Source of the DNA: Erythrobasidium yunnanense
Lineage: Eukaryota > Basidiomycota > Cystobasidiomycetes > Erythrobasidiales > Erythrobasidiaceae
Reading direction: 5' to 3'
NCBI GenBank assembly: GCA_001600175.1
Contig: BCJC01000005.1
Coordinates: forward strand, 1,220,471 to 1,284,470
DNA length: 64,000 nt
Shown: positions 1-11,414 of the stretch, piece after piece
Layout of the letters: every line of letters starts with the position of its first letter
Position numbering within the stretch: the first letter of the stretch is position 1
Position numbers and translations under genes: made by a program
The notes under the pieces: model-generated
The model's database searches: none
Seen by the model: only the letters and a program-made list of their open reading frames with translations
Told to the model about the DNA's origin: nothing

Positions 1-3000
1 AATCATAGTCATGACTCTGATAGTCTGGTTTGCCGTCTTCGCCGCATTCGGACTATCTACGACCGCCAAACATCTATTCGTAAGTATCTTTAGACCAAGT
101 ATACAAGCTTGATGTTCCGGTAAGAAGTCTTCGTCTTCGCACCAGTCTGCAAATTCAGGTTGTTGATGGCCATCGATGTCCATTTGTAACGAAGAATCTC
201 CGTTTTGCGACAGGGAAGAACGCTTCAAGCTTGCTATCACGAAGGGAGTGATCTCGTCCCCGTTGTTTTGATAGGCGGAAGGAGCATATTTCGCAAGCCG
301 CTTCAGGGCAGTCAAGTAGGAAACCAGACGGGTGCCAGAAGCAGCTGGGAGAGCCGTAGCGATTTCCTAGGGACCCGAAAAGAAAGTTTCAATGCCAGGT
401 GGATGAATCTGGGACGACTGTAGCATTACCTGTACCAGCTCACCAGCCTGATCCTCGTTGTCTGGCACCTTGGCTACGAAGGTAGCTGCATACTTGGCTT
501 GCGTAGGTGTTCCGTTGATTGCCAGCTGGTTAGCTCGTTCAAGCACTCGGCTGTAATACCTTTTATCAGCAACTTGCCTCCCTTTCCTAGAGGTGAGCCA
601 GCTTACTGATCCCTTTCGAACGCGTCCGGTTGAACTAGGACGACCTGACTGAGCGCATAGAGCGTGATTTCCACAAGCTGTTCCTCCTGTTCCTCCAACA
701 AGCTTTTCGATAGCTCCAATAGATGCGGAATAAACAGTTCCGGCCTGTTCTTCGCTATCATATCCAACAGCATCCTGCATATACTTGAATTCTTCGCGGT
801 TCTTTCTCGTGAGAGAAGCGCTTCATCTTCATCCATAGACACATCAGCTCCGCCATTGTCCATACTGCCTGCCTCTTGTATCTTCCTAAAGAAATGCGGA
901 ATCGACGATCGATTAATGATGAGTAATGCCGAGCGCCGGATAAAGATAGTGAATGTTTCAAGTATGCTGGATGAAGAAGCCTCGATACGCTTCAGAGCTT
1001 CGGCGTGCGTTTTTATGATGGTCTTCAAATCGGATTGCGTGTCCATCAACACGCGGAGTAACTTGTATAACCGATTGTCGTTCATCTTGGCGAATTTGAG
1101 AAGATGCTCTTCGGCTTTTGCAGGTTCCGGGAAGGAGGCTGAGGATTTAATATCAGCTCAGAATGACCTCTAGAGAGAGAATGGAGTGGCATACAGGCCA
1201 GAACGCGGCATACTGTCTTCAGTCTCTGCGTTGTGCTGTCTTTATCTTCTGCTTGCATGACGCCGCCCTAGTGTACGAGACCCGTCGATTTCACGTCAGC
1301 GCTGCCTTCTCCATTTCTACCGCTTCTCAAAAGACCCACATTGTAAGCCTCGACAGTATCCAAATACGTCAGATAAACAGCCGGTTTCTTCTCCTGGAGT
1401 CTTGCAAATCTGAAGAGGCCTTTCTGATGCGGCACGTCTAAGTACTGCATGACTGTCAACAAACGGTCGACCCATTGTTGTTCGTCTTCTTGTGAGGAAG
1501 AGGAGGGTAGAGGAAGGATGAAGTCTTGCAGAACCCGCTCGGCGTTGGCTCTGTAACACAAGGAGGTGAGAGCACGTCAGCTGGCTGTGTGTGGTGAGAG
1601 AGGAGGAGGAGGAGAGGACGAACATGAGCTCCCGATCTGGCACCGCTACTGCTTTGAGGATATCTTGCGGGATCCACGCAAAGCGTTTAATAGCTACATC
1701 CGTACCATTCGATCTATCACACCTCTTATCAATCAGCCCTCTCCTTTCCCCCCTCTTCTCTTCTCTTCTCCCTGAATCAAAACTCACATCTCGCCAAAAG
1801 CATTATTATACATCCTGCCTAGACTCTGGAGCGCTTCCCTCTGAACAGCGGCTTTTTTATCCTTGATGCGCTCAGAGAGAGAATGCAGGAGTGTCTTGTC
1901 GAATGAATGTAGACACGTCTCATAGTCTACAAGACTGAAACATGAACATGCAGCAGAGCGGATCTTCTCGTCTGGGTCCGTCAACTTGTGATGCAGGATT
2001 TCTGCGGAAATTATACGTAGGTGAGAATGTCAGTTCGTCAACAGAGAGAGAATAGAGGAGAGAAAGAAGAGAAGGAGAAAGGACGCACCGTATACATCCT
2101 TCCCCAATTCAGGATGCATCCCTATGATATCCTTGAACGCCTCAATGACCGTCAATCTGACAGTTGTCGATCTATCTTTTGCTCTCCCTAACCACGCGAT
2201 CCACGTGCTCGGGTATTTCCTCGCCAAATCACTCCTCACCACCGCTCCATTCGCATTATTCAGTACCAGATTGACAATACTGCCGTTCTTCTCTAGCGGT
2301 TTGTCTGAAAACATGTCGCCTAGCGTCTTTGTGGACAATATACGCACACCAACATCTTCGGCCGTCAATTCTTCTTGTAATTGAGGAATGACATTTGTGA
2401 GTAGCGAAGGACACGTCCGGTTTATAGATTTTATGAGCTCGTGTGCAGTCATGAAATCTTGTGAGTCCGCGATAGATGGTGGCTCGTTCTTTCCTGATGC
2501 TTTTCCTTTCCCTTTCCTACCACCACGCGCTGTATTGGAGTCTGAGTCGTCCGAAGCGTCTTCGTAGTCTTCTGGCGTAGCATGTAGTATAGTTTCCGTG
2601 AAGTACTGCGCTACGTAGCGTTGTAATTTATCGCTCGTAGCGTTGCATGTCTCCACAGCTAGGCTGGTAGAAGTAGGGTTTGATCGGACGTTCTTGGGTA
2701 GGAATTGGACGAGGATAAGGTCAATGACGCTGCTTGGGATAGAGCGCGCTTCGTCTAGTAGCTGAGTGAGGATGTCCGCTAAACATACGAGTACGTTCTT
2801 CGGTATGTCATGTCTGAGGAACCGATAACGCGACTTTCGTTAGCTTTGGCTCGAACTGAAGGAAGAGGGGGGGAATAAGCTTGCTTTGCCAAGTCGAAGA
2901 AGGCCTTGAATGTCTTTGTGATGAGCTTGTCTGCATCGGGTACTTCGCAGATCAGGACTGCCGATTTGACGTTCGCCAGTGATTCTACGAGGTAGTAGTA

Positions 3001-3470
3001 TTCGTGGAAGTTTGGACACTGTGGGCCAGTGAGATTCTTGAGTTGATCAATAAAGAAGTCGAATATGTCCTGGCGTACTCTCTATCAGTATACTCTGAGC
3101 TTTTGATCGTGGTTTTGGGTATCACCTTCAGCTCTGCCCCCGTGTATGGAGCGTCCGGCGCGTATAGGCGTAATAGATCTGCCAATGCACACGCTACGAA
3201 TGCTCTTACTCCTTTATCTTTATTGAAGAGCAAGTTCTTGCCCATGAGTTCCCTCGATACTTTGTCGAGCGAGGATGTATCGACTGCTTCTTGTTCCAAT
3301 GCACCCAGTTCTTTGTGGAGTACATTTAAGCGTCGTAGTAGTTCGCTGCTACTCCCTACTTTGGTCAATGCCTCGTTGAATTGCAGCTTTTGTAGCTTCG
3401 TTGATGCTGCTGCAGGATCATCGCGAGCTGCAGACGTCGAGGCTGAGGCAGAGGCAGCTCCTCGACCCAT
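1..3470 (-). CDS. PDS5: PDS5-like sister chromatid cohesion protein, 3' end outside the window
   Basis: The product is a HEAT-repeat regulator that binds cohesin on chromosomes and controls its release and maintenance. The N-terminus after the ATG at 3470 has the family hallmark: KVSRELMGKNLLFNKDKGVRA, then an alanine-rich stretch ending in LRLYAPDAPYT, which matches the conserved KDKGVRA...LRLCAPDAPYT block of Pds5. Further blocks follow on the minus strand, including an acidic Ser/Asp linker near 2.5 kb and helical repeats near 0.4-1.1 kb. The frame is broken by several short introns, for example just after the APDAPYT exon near 3.09 kb. The reading frame is still open at position 1, so the C-terminus is missing. 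The gene is divergent from the ABCG gene. I am sure of the family; internal exon borders were not all resolved. Confidence 0.88.
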
Positions 3471-3971
3471 CGTAGCTGCTTCTCGTGAGATACTACTGTA
3501 ACCTTCTTGTCCTTGTTGCCGTCTTACTTTCTTCAAGCGCAATGTACGCGTCGGTCAATGACAAAAGAATAAACAAGCAAAGGCAAAGATTGATGGATAC
3601 GCTGAACTGATTGAATTACTCTACAACATTATGCATAACAAACACAGTTGTAGCGCACAAGATCCTCAAGCTCCCTCTACCATCTCTAAAGAAAGTCACG
3701 TCCTGCAGCTCCAGGAAAGCGAGACGTCCTTTTCCAGAGACAGCTGGGAGCTTGATAGCAGAGACAGCCTACAGTGCATCCGTAGTATCCAGCAAACTAT
3801 GCATCCAGTCTAGCTTTCCAACCCAAGTCCATGTGATCCGGTCGACATCGGCTGAGAATCATCGTAGGGACATGCTCTCTGTTTCAGCCCAAATCGCAGA
3901 GCTTTCCTTCTCAAGGATGCAACTTGCTTCTGTATCTGTATCAACATCTGCAACATACCTTTGAGACAACC
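3471..3971. promoter_or_regulatory. Divergent promoter between PDS5 and the ABCG transporter
   Basis: This 501-bp gap separates two head-to-head start codons (PDS5 at 3470 on the minus strand, ABCG at 3972 on the plus strand). It must hold both promoters. Short open frames inside it look like chance. I saw no convincing conserved motif. Confidence 0.6.
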
Positions 3972-6900
3972 ATGAACTCTCATCAGCCTCAGCAGCCGGC
4001 TGCTCTCCGGGATCTCGATGATGCGCATGCACCGTCAGCAATCATGTCGCCCGAGTCTGCAAACTTGGGGAAAGAAGCATCTTCCCAGAATTCCAGCACT
4101 ACCAACCCATCAGTAGTAGTCGCTACTCCTCCAGAAGGAACCTCCATCCTATCGTCACTTCCGCCTCCCGATCCATACGCTTTACGCGTTCGCAACCTAT
4201 CCATTCAAGCACCTCCCGCAGCCGTTCAGATCCCCTTCACAGTTCCTATAAGTCTACCACACGGCGTGGCCAAGAAGCTAGGGCTAGCAAAGGGAGAAGC
4301 GGACGATCATGCTCGTTTATTACTCAATAAAATCAGCTTTGAATGCCTACCTGGTGAACTACTGGCTATCATTGGAGGGAGTGGAAGTGGGAAGACAACT
4401 GCGCTCAATGCTGCCGCACTGCGATTGGCGAATCTGAGGAAGATATCAGGAGATGTCTCGCTCCTTCCTGCGGGAACCAACCATCGAGCAAGTATCAACC
4501 TCAGCAGTAGAAATATAGGCAGTGTGATGGGCTATGTGAGACAAGATGATTTCCTCATGCCCTACTTGAGCGTTAAGGAGACGTTGGAGTTTTCAGCTGC
4601 TCTACGCTTACCCGCGTCGCTCGATAAAGCTACAAAAGCAGCAATAGTCATGCAGACTATGGCAGAGCTGGGACTGGCGGACGTCGCGGATGTGATTGTG
4701 GGTGGACCAGGGTATAGGAAGGGCATCTCGAGAGGAGAGAGGCGGAGATTGAGCATAGGCTGCATACTGGTTACGCTTCCCTCTGTCCTGCTTCTGGATG
4801 AACCGTGAGCTGCTCTAATACATCGATTCTTCTAGAGCACGCACGGCTGACCTGAATACTTTTGATTCCAGGACGACCGGTCTTGACGCAACTACGTCTT
4901 TCCACCTCCTTCAACTTCTCTCCAAACTCGCTAAGCGGAACCGCACTATAATACTCACGATCCACCAACCTCGCTCCGATGCATTTCCCCTTTTCGATCG
5001 TCTCTGCCTTCTCTCCTCAGGGTCCGTAGCATACAGCGGTCCTCGATCAGACGTTCTACCTTATTTTGCAAAACTGGGATACGAAACACCTCTACATACC
5101 AACCCGCTGGACTTCTTGCTGAATATATCGAGCGTGGATAGGAGGTCGGACGAAGCTGAGATAATCACTGGGAAAGGAGTTGAGGCGTTGTTAGATGCTT
5201 GGAAGAGCAGAAGTGATGCAGAGATGGTGGATGAAAAGGATGTCAAGATGAGCAAAGGAGAAAAGAGGCAGAGTCGTGCAGCATCCTTGAAAGCCGCATG
5301 GTCAAGCGCCGCCTTGAACAACAACAACAAAGAAGGTATCCAGCGCGCCGGACTTTTTCAACAGTGTCTCCTTCTCAGTCAGCGCGCAAGCAAGAACCTC
5401 CTGCGCGACCATTCCCTTTTATTCGGGTTCTTTCTGCAAGCCGTGATCATCGGCCTAGCGACTGGCGTAACGTTCTACCTAGGTGATGGAGGTCCGAAAA
5501 ACCCAAGTGAGATACAGACGTTCAAAACGGTCATTTTCCAGTCCCATTCAGCGTATTTTTACCTCTTTATCGTATTGTATATCTATTTGAGCTGCCAGGG
5601 ATTGGTCATTTTCGATAGGGAGAGGGATGTGAGTGCAGCATCGACTGATCGATGCTAACGAAAGAGGAGAACTGATGATGGTGTAACATATGCAGGATGG
5701 TCTGTATGGCGCTATCCCGTACGTAGTCTCAACCGTCTTTTCATACCTTCCAGTCAACATCGTTGGGCCGACTATCTACGCGGTCATCAGTAAGCTCTTC
5801 TAATGCCCGTGTAAGTCAGCTCTAAATGGCTCATTTCGTTGTTACAGTCTACTTCCTCTGCGGCTTCAGGCGCGACAACCTAGCTCGGAATCTCTTCATC
5901 TGGCTCGGCGACTACTGGATGCAAGCCCAAGCCGTTCTCGGCTATGCCTTACTCATGGCATCCTTCATCCGGAACTTCGCTGAAGCAAGTACGCTGGGCA
6001 ATGCATTATCCATCATCTTTGTAGTCTGCGCAGGCTACTTGATCGTCACCCTTCCTGGATATATGGCGTGGACGAGATTCTTCGCGCCATACTATTATGG
6101 TTTTCACTGGACTGCTATAGAACAGCTCCAGGGACGTACATTCGCTTGTGAAGGCGTGAGTGGGGCGGCGAGCAATCAGTGTTCAGGAGAACAAGTCTTA
6201 GCGGGCCTAAGATTCGAAGGACATCCGACGAGGGTCTATCCCCTAGGTCTGCTAGGCTTCATCCTCGTAGTCTTCTTCCTCGCGACACTCACACTGCACT
6301 TCCACAAGCCTGGAGGAGTACGCTTCGCGCAGCAACAATTGGCAGCAAGGCCAAAAGAGCTCAAGCAAGAAGATGCAGCAGAGAAATTGATAGCACAGAC
6401 GCGCTTGGCTCGCAACCCAGTAATGCTCCAACTACGCTCCGTCAAGCTCAAAGTCAGTCCGAGACGCTATGGAATCTTGAAAGCGAAGGGGTCTGCTGAG
6501 AAGGTCATTCTGGAGGGCATCACGGCCGAGTTTGGAAGTGGGAAAGTTACAGCCATCCTTGGACCTTCTGGAAGTGGAAAGACTTCGCTTTTGCAGCTCC
6601 TAGCGGGCCGTCTTACGAAAGCTTCGCTGTTCAGGAGCGAAGGTGCAATTCTGTTTAAAGGCCAGCCTGCATCGAATTCGACACGATCTCTAGTTGGCTT
6701 CGTCGAGCAGCATGACGATCATCATCTACCGGCTCTTACAGTCCGCGAAACGCTACACTACGCTGCTTCCCTTCGACTTCGGAACATGAGCAAGTCAGCT
6801 AAACGAGAGAGAGCAGAAGACATACTCCGCTCGCTAGGCTTGAAGTCATGCGCCGATAATCTAGTCGGTGGCGCACTTGTCAAAGGTATATCAGGAGGAG

Positions 6901-8305
6901 AGAAGAGGCGCTTGTCACTAGCTGTAGAGCTACTCAGCGATCCATCCGTCCTGCTCGTCGATGAGCCTACTTCTGGTCTCGATGCATACAATGCGAAAAG
7001 CGTGATGGAAGTCCTCCGAGATATCGCAGATAGTGGAAGGACAGTCATCGTGTCTATCCATCAGCCAAGCAGCGAGATCTGGTCTTCATTCGATGATGTC
7101 CTACTCCTAGCAAAAGGTGGAAGGACAGTCGCTTATGCTCGACGAGAAGATGCACTGCCTGTCTTTGCGGCTGCAGGATACGAATGCCCGGCATTCTATA
7201 ACCCCGCAGACTTCTTGCTCGATACTATCGCTATTGATGCGAGAAGCGCGCAAGCGAAAGAAACGACTTCGGATCGACTCAATAATATCATAGCCAATAT
7301 AAAGGCTGCTGATCAAGCTAAGCAGTTGGAGGAGGGATCTGCTGCTGCCAGCGACAATTCTACCGATCATCGAGCAGATACGAAGACTTCCAGTGTGGGC
7401 GACTATCCCTCGCAGGCTTTTCGTGTCGCTTTCCCAGTGGTACTTCAGCGTGCTTTCAAGAACTTGCGAAGACAGAAGGACGTCTTTGTGGTCAGGCTCT
7501 TCAATCCACCATTCTTGGCTTTGCTGTTCTGGCTCTTCTTCCTGAGACTTTCGAAAGGTCCATCTGGGGCACAGAATAGAGTTGGTCTGCTACAGGAGAA
7601 CAGCGCATTGCCATTCGTGGGCATGCTCACCTCCGTTGCCATCTTCCCGAAGGTAAGTTATTTAGTTGAACCTCGAGGTGCAGTGCTGATGATCGTGAGT
7701 AACAGGAACGCGATGCCTTCTACCATGAACGCATCAGCGCAGCTCGATATTCCACCTTCACTTTCCTACTGTCCTACACGGTCCAAGAATTGCCTATGCA
7801 GATCATCGCAGCCCTCCTCTACTCTGTCATCATGGTCTACGGCATGGCTCTTCAAGGCAGTCCTCGCATATTCTTCGAGTTTGCAGTCTGCATCTGGGGT
7901 GCCCTGAACTTTGGAGAAAGCGTCGGCATTATCTTCTCAAGCTGGATCCGAAGCGGTGGTCTATCGATATCCGTAGTTTCAGTCGCACTGACGATTCAAG
8001 CTCAGCTAAGCGGAATCATGTCTGTGTCTATCCCTTATTGGCTGCAAGTCATAGCCTGGTGCGCTCCGCTCAAGTATCTAAGCCGGATCCAAATCATCAA
8101 CGAGATGCGCGGCTTGAGTTTCAACTGCGATGCGGCTAGTATACAGAGCGGGATATGCATAGCTGAGACGGGAGATCAGCTACTCGACACTTTCGGGATC
8201 GACGACAGGGACACATCTAAATTTTTGGGCATCTTTATCGCCGTCATCTTCATCTACAGAGCTCTAGCGTATCTCGCGCTATCTCTGCGCGTTTCGTTGT
8301 TGTAG
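3972..8305 (+). CDS. Full-length ABCG transporter (NBD-TMD-NBD-TMD), White/EPP-like half units in tandem
   Basis: This is an ATP-driven membrane exporter of unknown substrate. Five exons (3972-4804, 4872-5628, 5696-5789, 5848-7652, 7706-8305) give 1,362 residues. NBD1 has Walker A GGSGSGKTT near residue 135, Q-loop VRQDDFLMPYLS, a signature reading ISRGERRR instead of ISGGE near 253, and Walker B LLLDEP. NBD2 has GPSGSGKTS near 800, GISGGEKRRLS near 908 and LLVDEPTSGLD. Each NBD precedes a hydrophobic six-helix block, so the order is that of the G subfamily. The Q-loop and H-loop sequences (IHQPRSD, IHQPSSE) are closer to White/ADP1-type half transporters than to the degenerate NBD1 of PDR pumps, so this may be a tandem fusion. 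The start is the first ATG giving the Gln/Pro-rich N-terminus; an upstream in-frame CTG was ignored. Confidence 0.88.
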
Positions 8306-8334
8306 CAGTACGACCTTATGATGCACGTGAAAGT

Positions 8335-11300
8335 ATGCTGTCCGGCTATCTGAAAGTGTCTGTTGCTTTCCCTTCGACTTCTTCGATGGCAGCAGCTATC
8401 GATGCAGGTCGACGTCGGCCTGGCAAGCTGGCGACAGCGAGCTCAATCAGCGCTTTGCTGTTTGTCCTGGTCATCCTTCGGCGTAGGCTCTTGCGCGATG
8501 ATTTCGCAAAGAAGCGGAAATCTGCAAAACATGGCAATACACCGCTCAATACACCTCAGATGGAGGCAGCACAACGACAGCTCTATGTTCCCCTCGAGAA
8601 TGGCGCCCGAGAACTGCTTGTTCCCGATGGAACGTCAGGCCGCGTAAAGCATATCCTCATCAAACCTACAAAGGACTCCACATTCCAAGCGCATAGACAG
8701 TTCTTTACTGCTTCTACCACTTCGACCCAGCTCTATACCCCTACGACGCCTGCTGCTCCGGGTCGAGGTATGAATAGGGGACTCGGTATCGATGGAAAGC
8801 CTACCGCAGCTGGCCAGTCGGCCGCACAAGCTACAAAGAAGGTCGCAGTCAACAAAGAATTCGTGCGGCAGCTGCGCGCGATCTTCAAGATACTCATACC
8901 CAGGTGCGCTTGGCGGAATATACACAAAAGCATTAGCTAATCGCGCTCGCTATCTAGGTCTACTTCTAAAGAGATGTTCCTCTTCGCCCTTCACACCTTC
9001 TTCCTCCTGCTGCGAACGTATCTGAGTTTGCTCGTCGCCAAGCTGGATGGTATGATCGTCAGAGACCTAGTCTCAGCAAACGCGAAAGGCTTCTTAAGAG
9101 GCCTGACATACTGGTGGATACTTGCAATACCTTCAACCTACACCAACTCTATGATTCGGTATCTACAGCAGAAGCTGTCGATATCCTTCAGGACGCGACT
9201 GACCAGATGTAAGCGCTGCTCCCGTCGTCATCACGAGCACAGTCTTGACGAGATCTACCAGACGTACACGACCTGTACCTGTCCAAGACCCGCAACTACT
9301 ACAAGATCCTCAATCTCGATACCCGAATCGACTCCGCAGACCAATTCATAACGACCGACATCGCACGTTTCTGCGACTCCCTAGCAGCCTTATACAGCAA
9401 CGTCAGCAAGCCCACGCTCGATCTCCTACTCTTCAACTTCCAGCTCTATCGCTCCATCGGAAAATGGGGCAGCATTGGCCTTTCTCTCAACTACATAGCA
9501 ACAGCATGGATACTAAGGAGGATTACGCCGGCATTCGGTAAACTTGCCGCTATCGAAGCCAAACTGGAAGGTGATTTCAGAGGAGCGCACAGCCGGCTCA
9601 TCACAAACGCCGAAGAGGTCGCGTATGTACTCCTTCGAGGCCTAACACGTGAGACGAATGCTGAACATCGGTCATTTGCAGCTTTTACAATGGCGCGCCT
9701 TTAGAGCAAAGTATCCTGGCTAAAGCATACCTCAAGCTGGTCAGGCATGTCAATTCGATCTTCAAGGTATGTCGGCGCCGTACCGTCGGCGAAACATGAC
9801 TGATGAGCGTCACAACTTGCACAGATTCGTATAGCATACTCGATGAGCGAAGACTTCGTCATCAAGTGAGGCTGCTTTCGCTGATCTCTCGAGGCGAAGA
9901 TTGCTGAATCAAATTTGGCAGATATGCCTGGTCAGCGGCTGGCTATCTCCTAATATCAATACCCGTCTTCTTCGGTGACTCCCTCCCCACCGCCGTCATA
10001 GGCGCTGGGAATGTAGAAAAGGCAGTCGACCTCGAAGTGGATCCGACCATCGAGCAAGAGTCGAGCAAAGTAGCTACACGGACGGAGAGTACGTACTAAC
10101 CAAAGCAATGCCATGCAATCGCATGCTAAAGTTAGTTTCTGTCTCACCAGACTACATCTCGAATAGACGGCTGTTGCTAGCGTTGGCAGATGCAGGCGGC
10201 CGACTTATGTCATCCTACAAGGACATGGCAGAGCTCGCTGGCTACACATCTCGTGTCTACACCCTCTTGTCCACCTTGCACGAGCTGGATATCTCACACT
10301 ACCAGTCTCTGCCACGACCAGCAGATCTGCCGCTCGAGCAAGATTTCTACGATCTTGGGCACATCAACGGCGTAGTTGTGGACAATGATGGAGAAGAAGT
10401 AGAGTTCGACAAGGTGCCGATTGTTGCACCCGCTCCAGGAATAGCTCGAGGCGGCGAAGAACTGGTGAAAAGCCTGTCTGTCACGATCAAAGCTGGCGAG
10501 CATCTACTCATCACGGGAGCCAACGTAGGCATTGTTACAGTCTTGTAAGTCCGTTCGCTGATTGGGTATTCAGGGTACGGGCAAGACGAGCTTCGCGAGG
10601 ATCCTAGCCAGATTGTGGCCTGCTTTCGAAGGAGTCGTGCGGCGGCCTGAGAAGGGAGACATCATGTTTCTGCCTCAGCGTCCGTATCTGAGTCTTGGCA
10701 GTTTGCGGGATCAGTAAGTCTATCTTTCAAAAAAAGCCATGTGTCTTTTCGCTGACTTCGACGACAGGATTATCTACCCGCACAGTTGGCCAGAAATGCA
10801 GTCTTCTGGTTGGACCGATGATGATCTGTTGGATGTCCTCAAACATGTTCATCTGGCGTACTTGCCAGATCGTGAGGGTGGTCTCGACACTCGGAAAGAA
10901 TGGAAAGATGTTCTTTCAGGAGGCGAGAAACAGAGGGTGAGGAATGACCGAGGCGATCGGCTAGGGAAGTGTACTGACCGCATCACCTCCAGATGGGTCT
11001 TGCCCGGCTCTTCTACCACAAGCCGCAGTTTGGTGTGCTGGACGAGTGTACGAGTGCAGTGTCAACAGATGTGGAAGGCCAGATGTATCAGCATGCGAAA
11101 GATCTGGGCATAAGTGCGTAGCTCCCAAACCCGTTCAAGACGATCTTCGGCTGATAGTCTTCTTCGCGACAGCGCTTATCACCATTTCGCATCGTCCCTC
11201 CTTGACCAAGTACCATACCAGGCTTCTGCGCTTGACTGGCGAGCACGGTGGCTGGGAGGTCAGCACCATCGGTACTGGACAAGAGCGACTGACTTTCGAA

Positions 11301-11414
11301 AAAGAGATTGAAGATCTACGCTCACGCCTGAAGGATGTCGACAGCTGGAAAGCGCGCCTCAAGGAAATTGAAGCCGAACTGGCCTTCAAGAAACCAGAAG
11401 AGCAGGAAGTGTGA
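8335..11414 (+). CDS. PXA1: Peroxisomal ABC transporter of the ALDP/PXA1 family (ABCD)
   Basis: Members import very-long-chain acyl-CoA into peroxisomes for beta-oxidation. Eleven exons (8335-8903, 8958-9208, 9262-9622, 9682-9766, 9825-9865, 9922-10088, 10151-10524, 10574-10713, 10768-10936, 10993-11113, 11173-11414) give 839 residues, or 822 from the ATG at 8386. Visible marks: a membrane segment near the N-terminus, the ABCD motif [11 protein letters not shown], the EAA-like [33 protein letters not shown], Walker A GANGTGKTS, signature LSGGEKQR, Walker [13 protein letters not shown] and H-loop TISHRPSL, then a coiled-coil tail. It is a half transporter, so it should act as a dimer. The first in-frame ATG lies only 29 bp after the ABCG stop, which leaves the choice between 8335 and 8386 open. 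Family assignment is secure. Confidence 0.92.
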
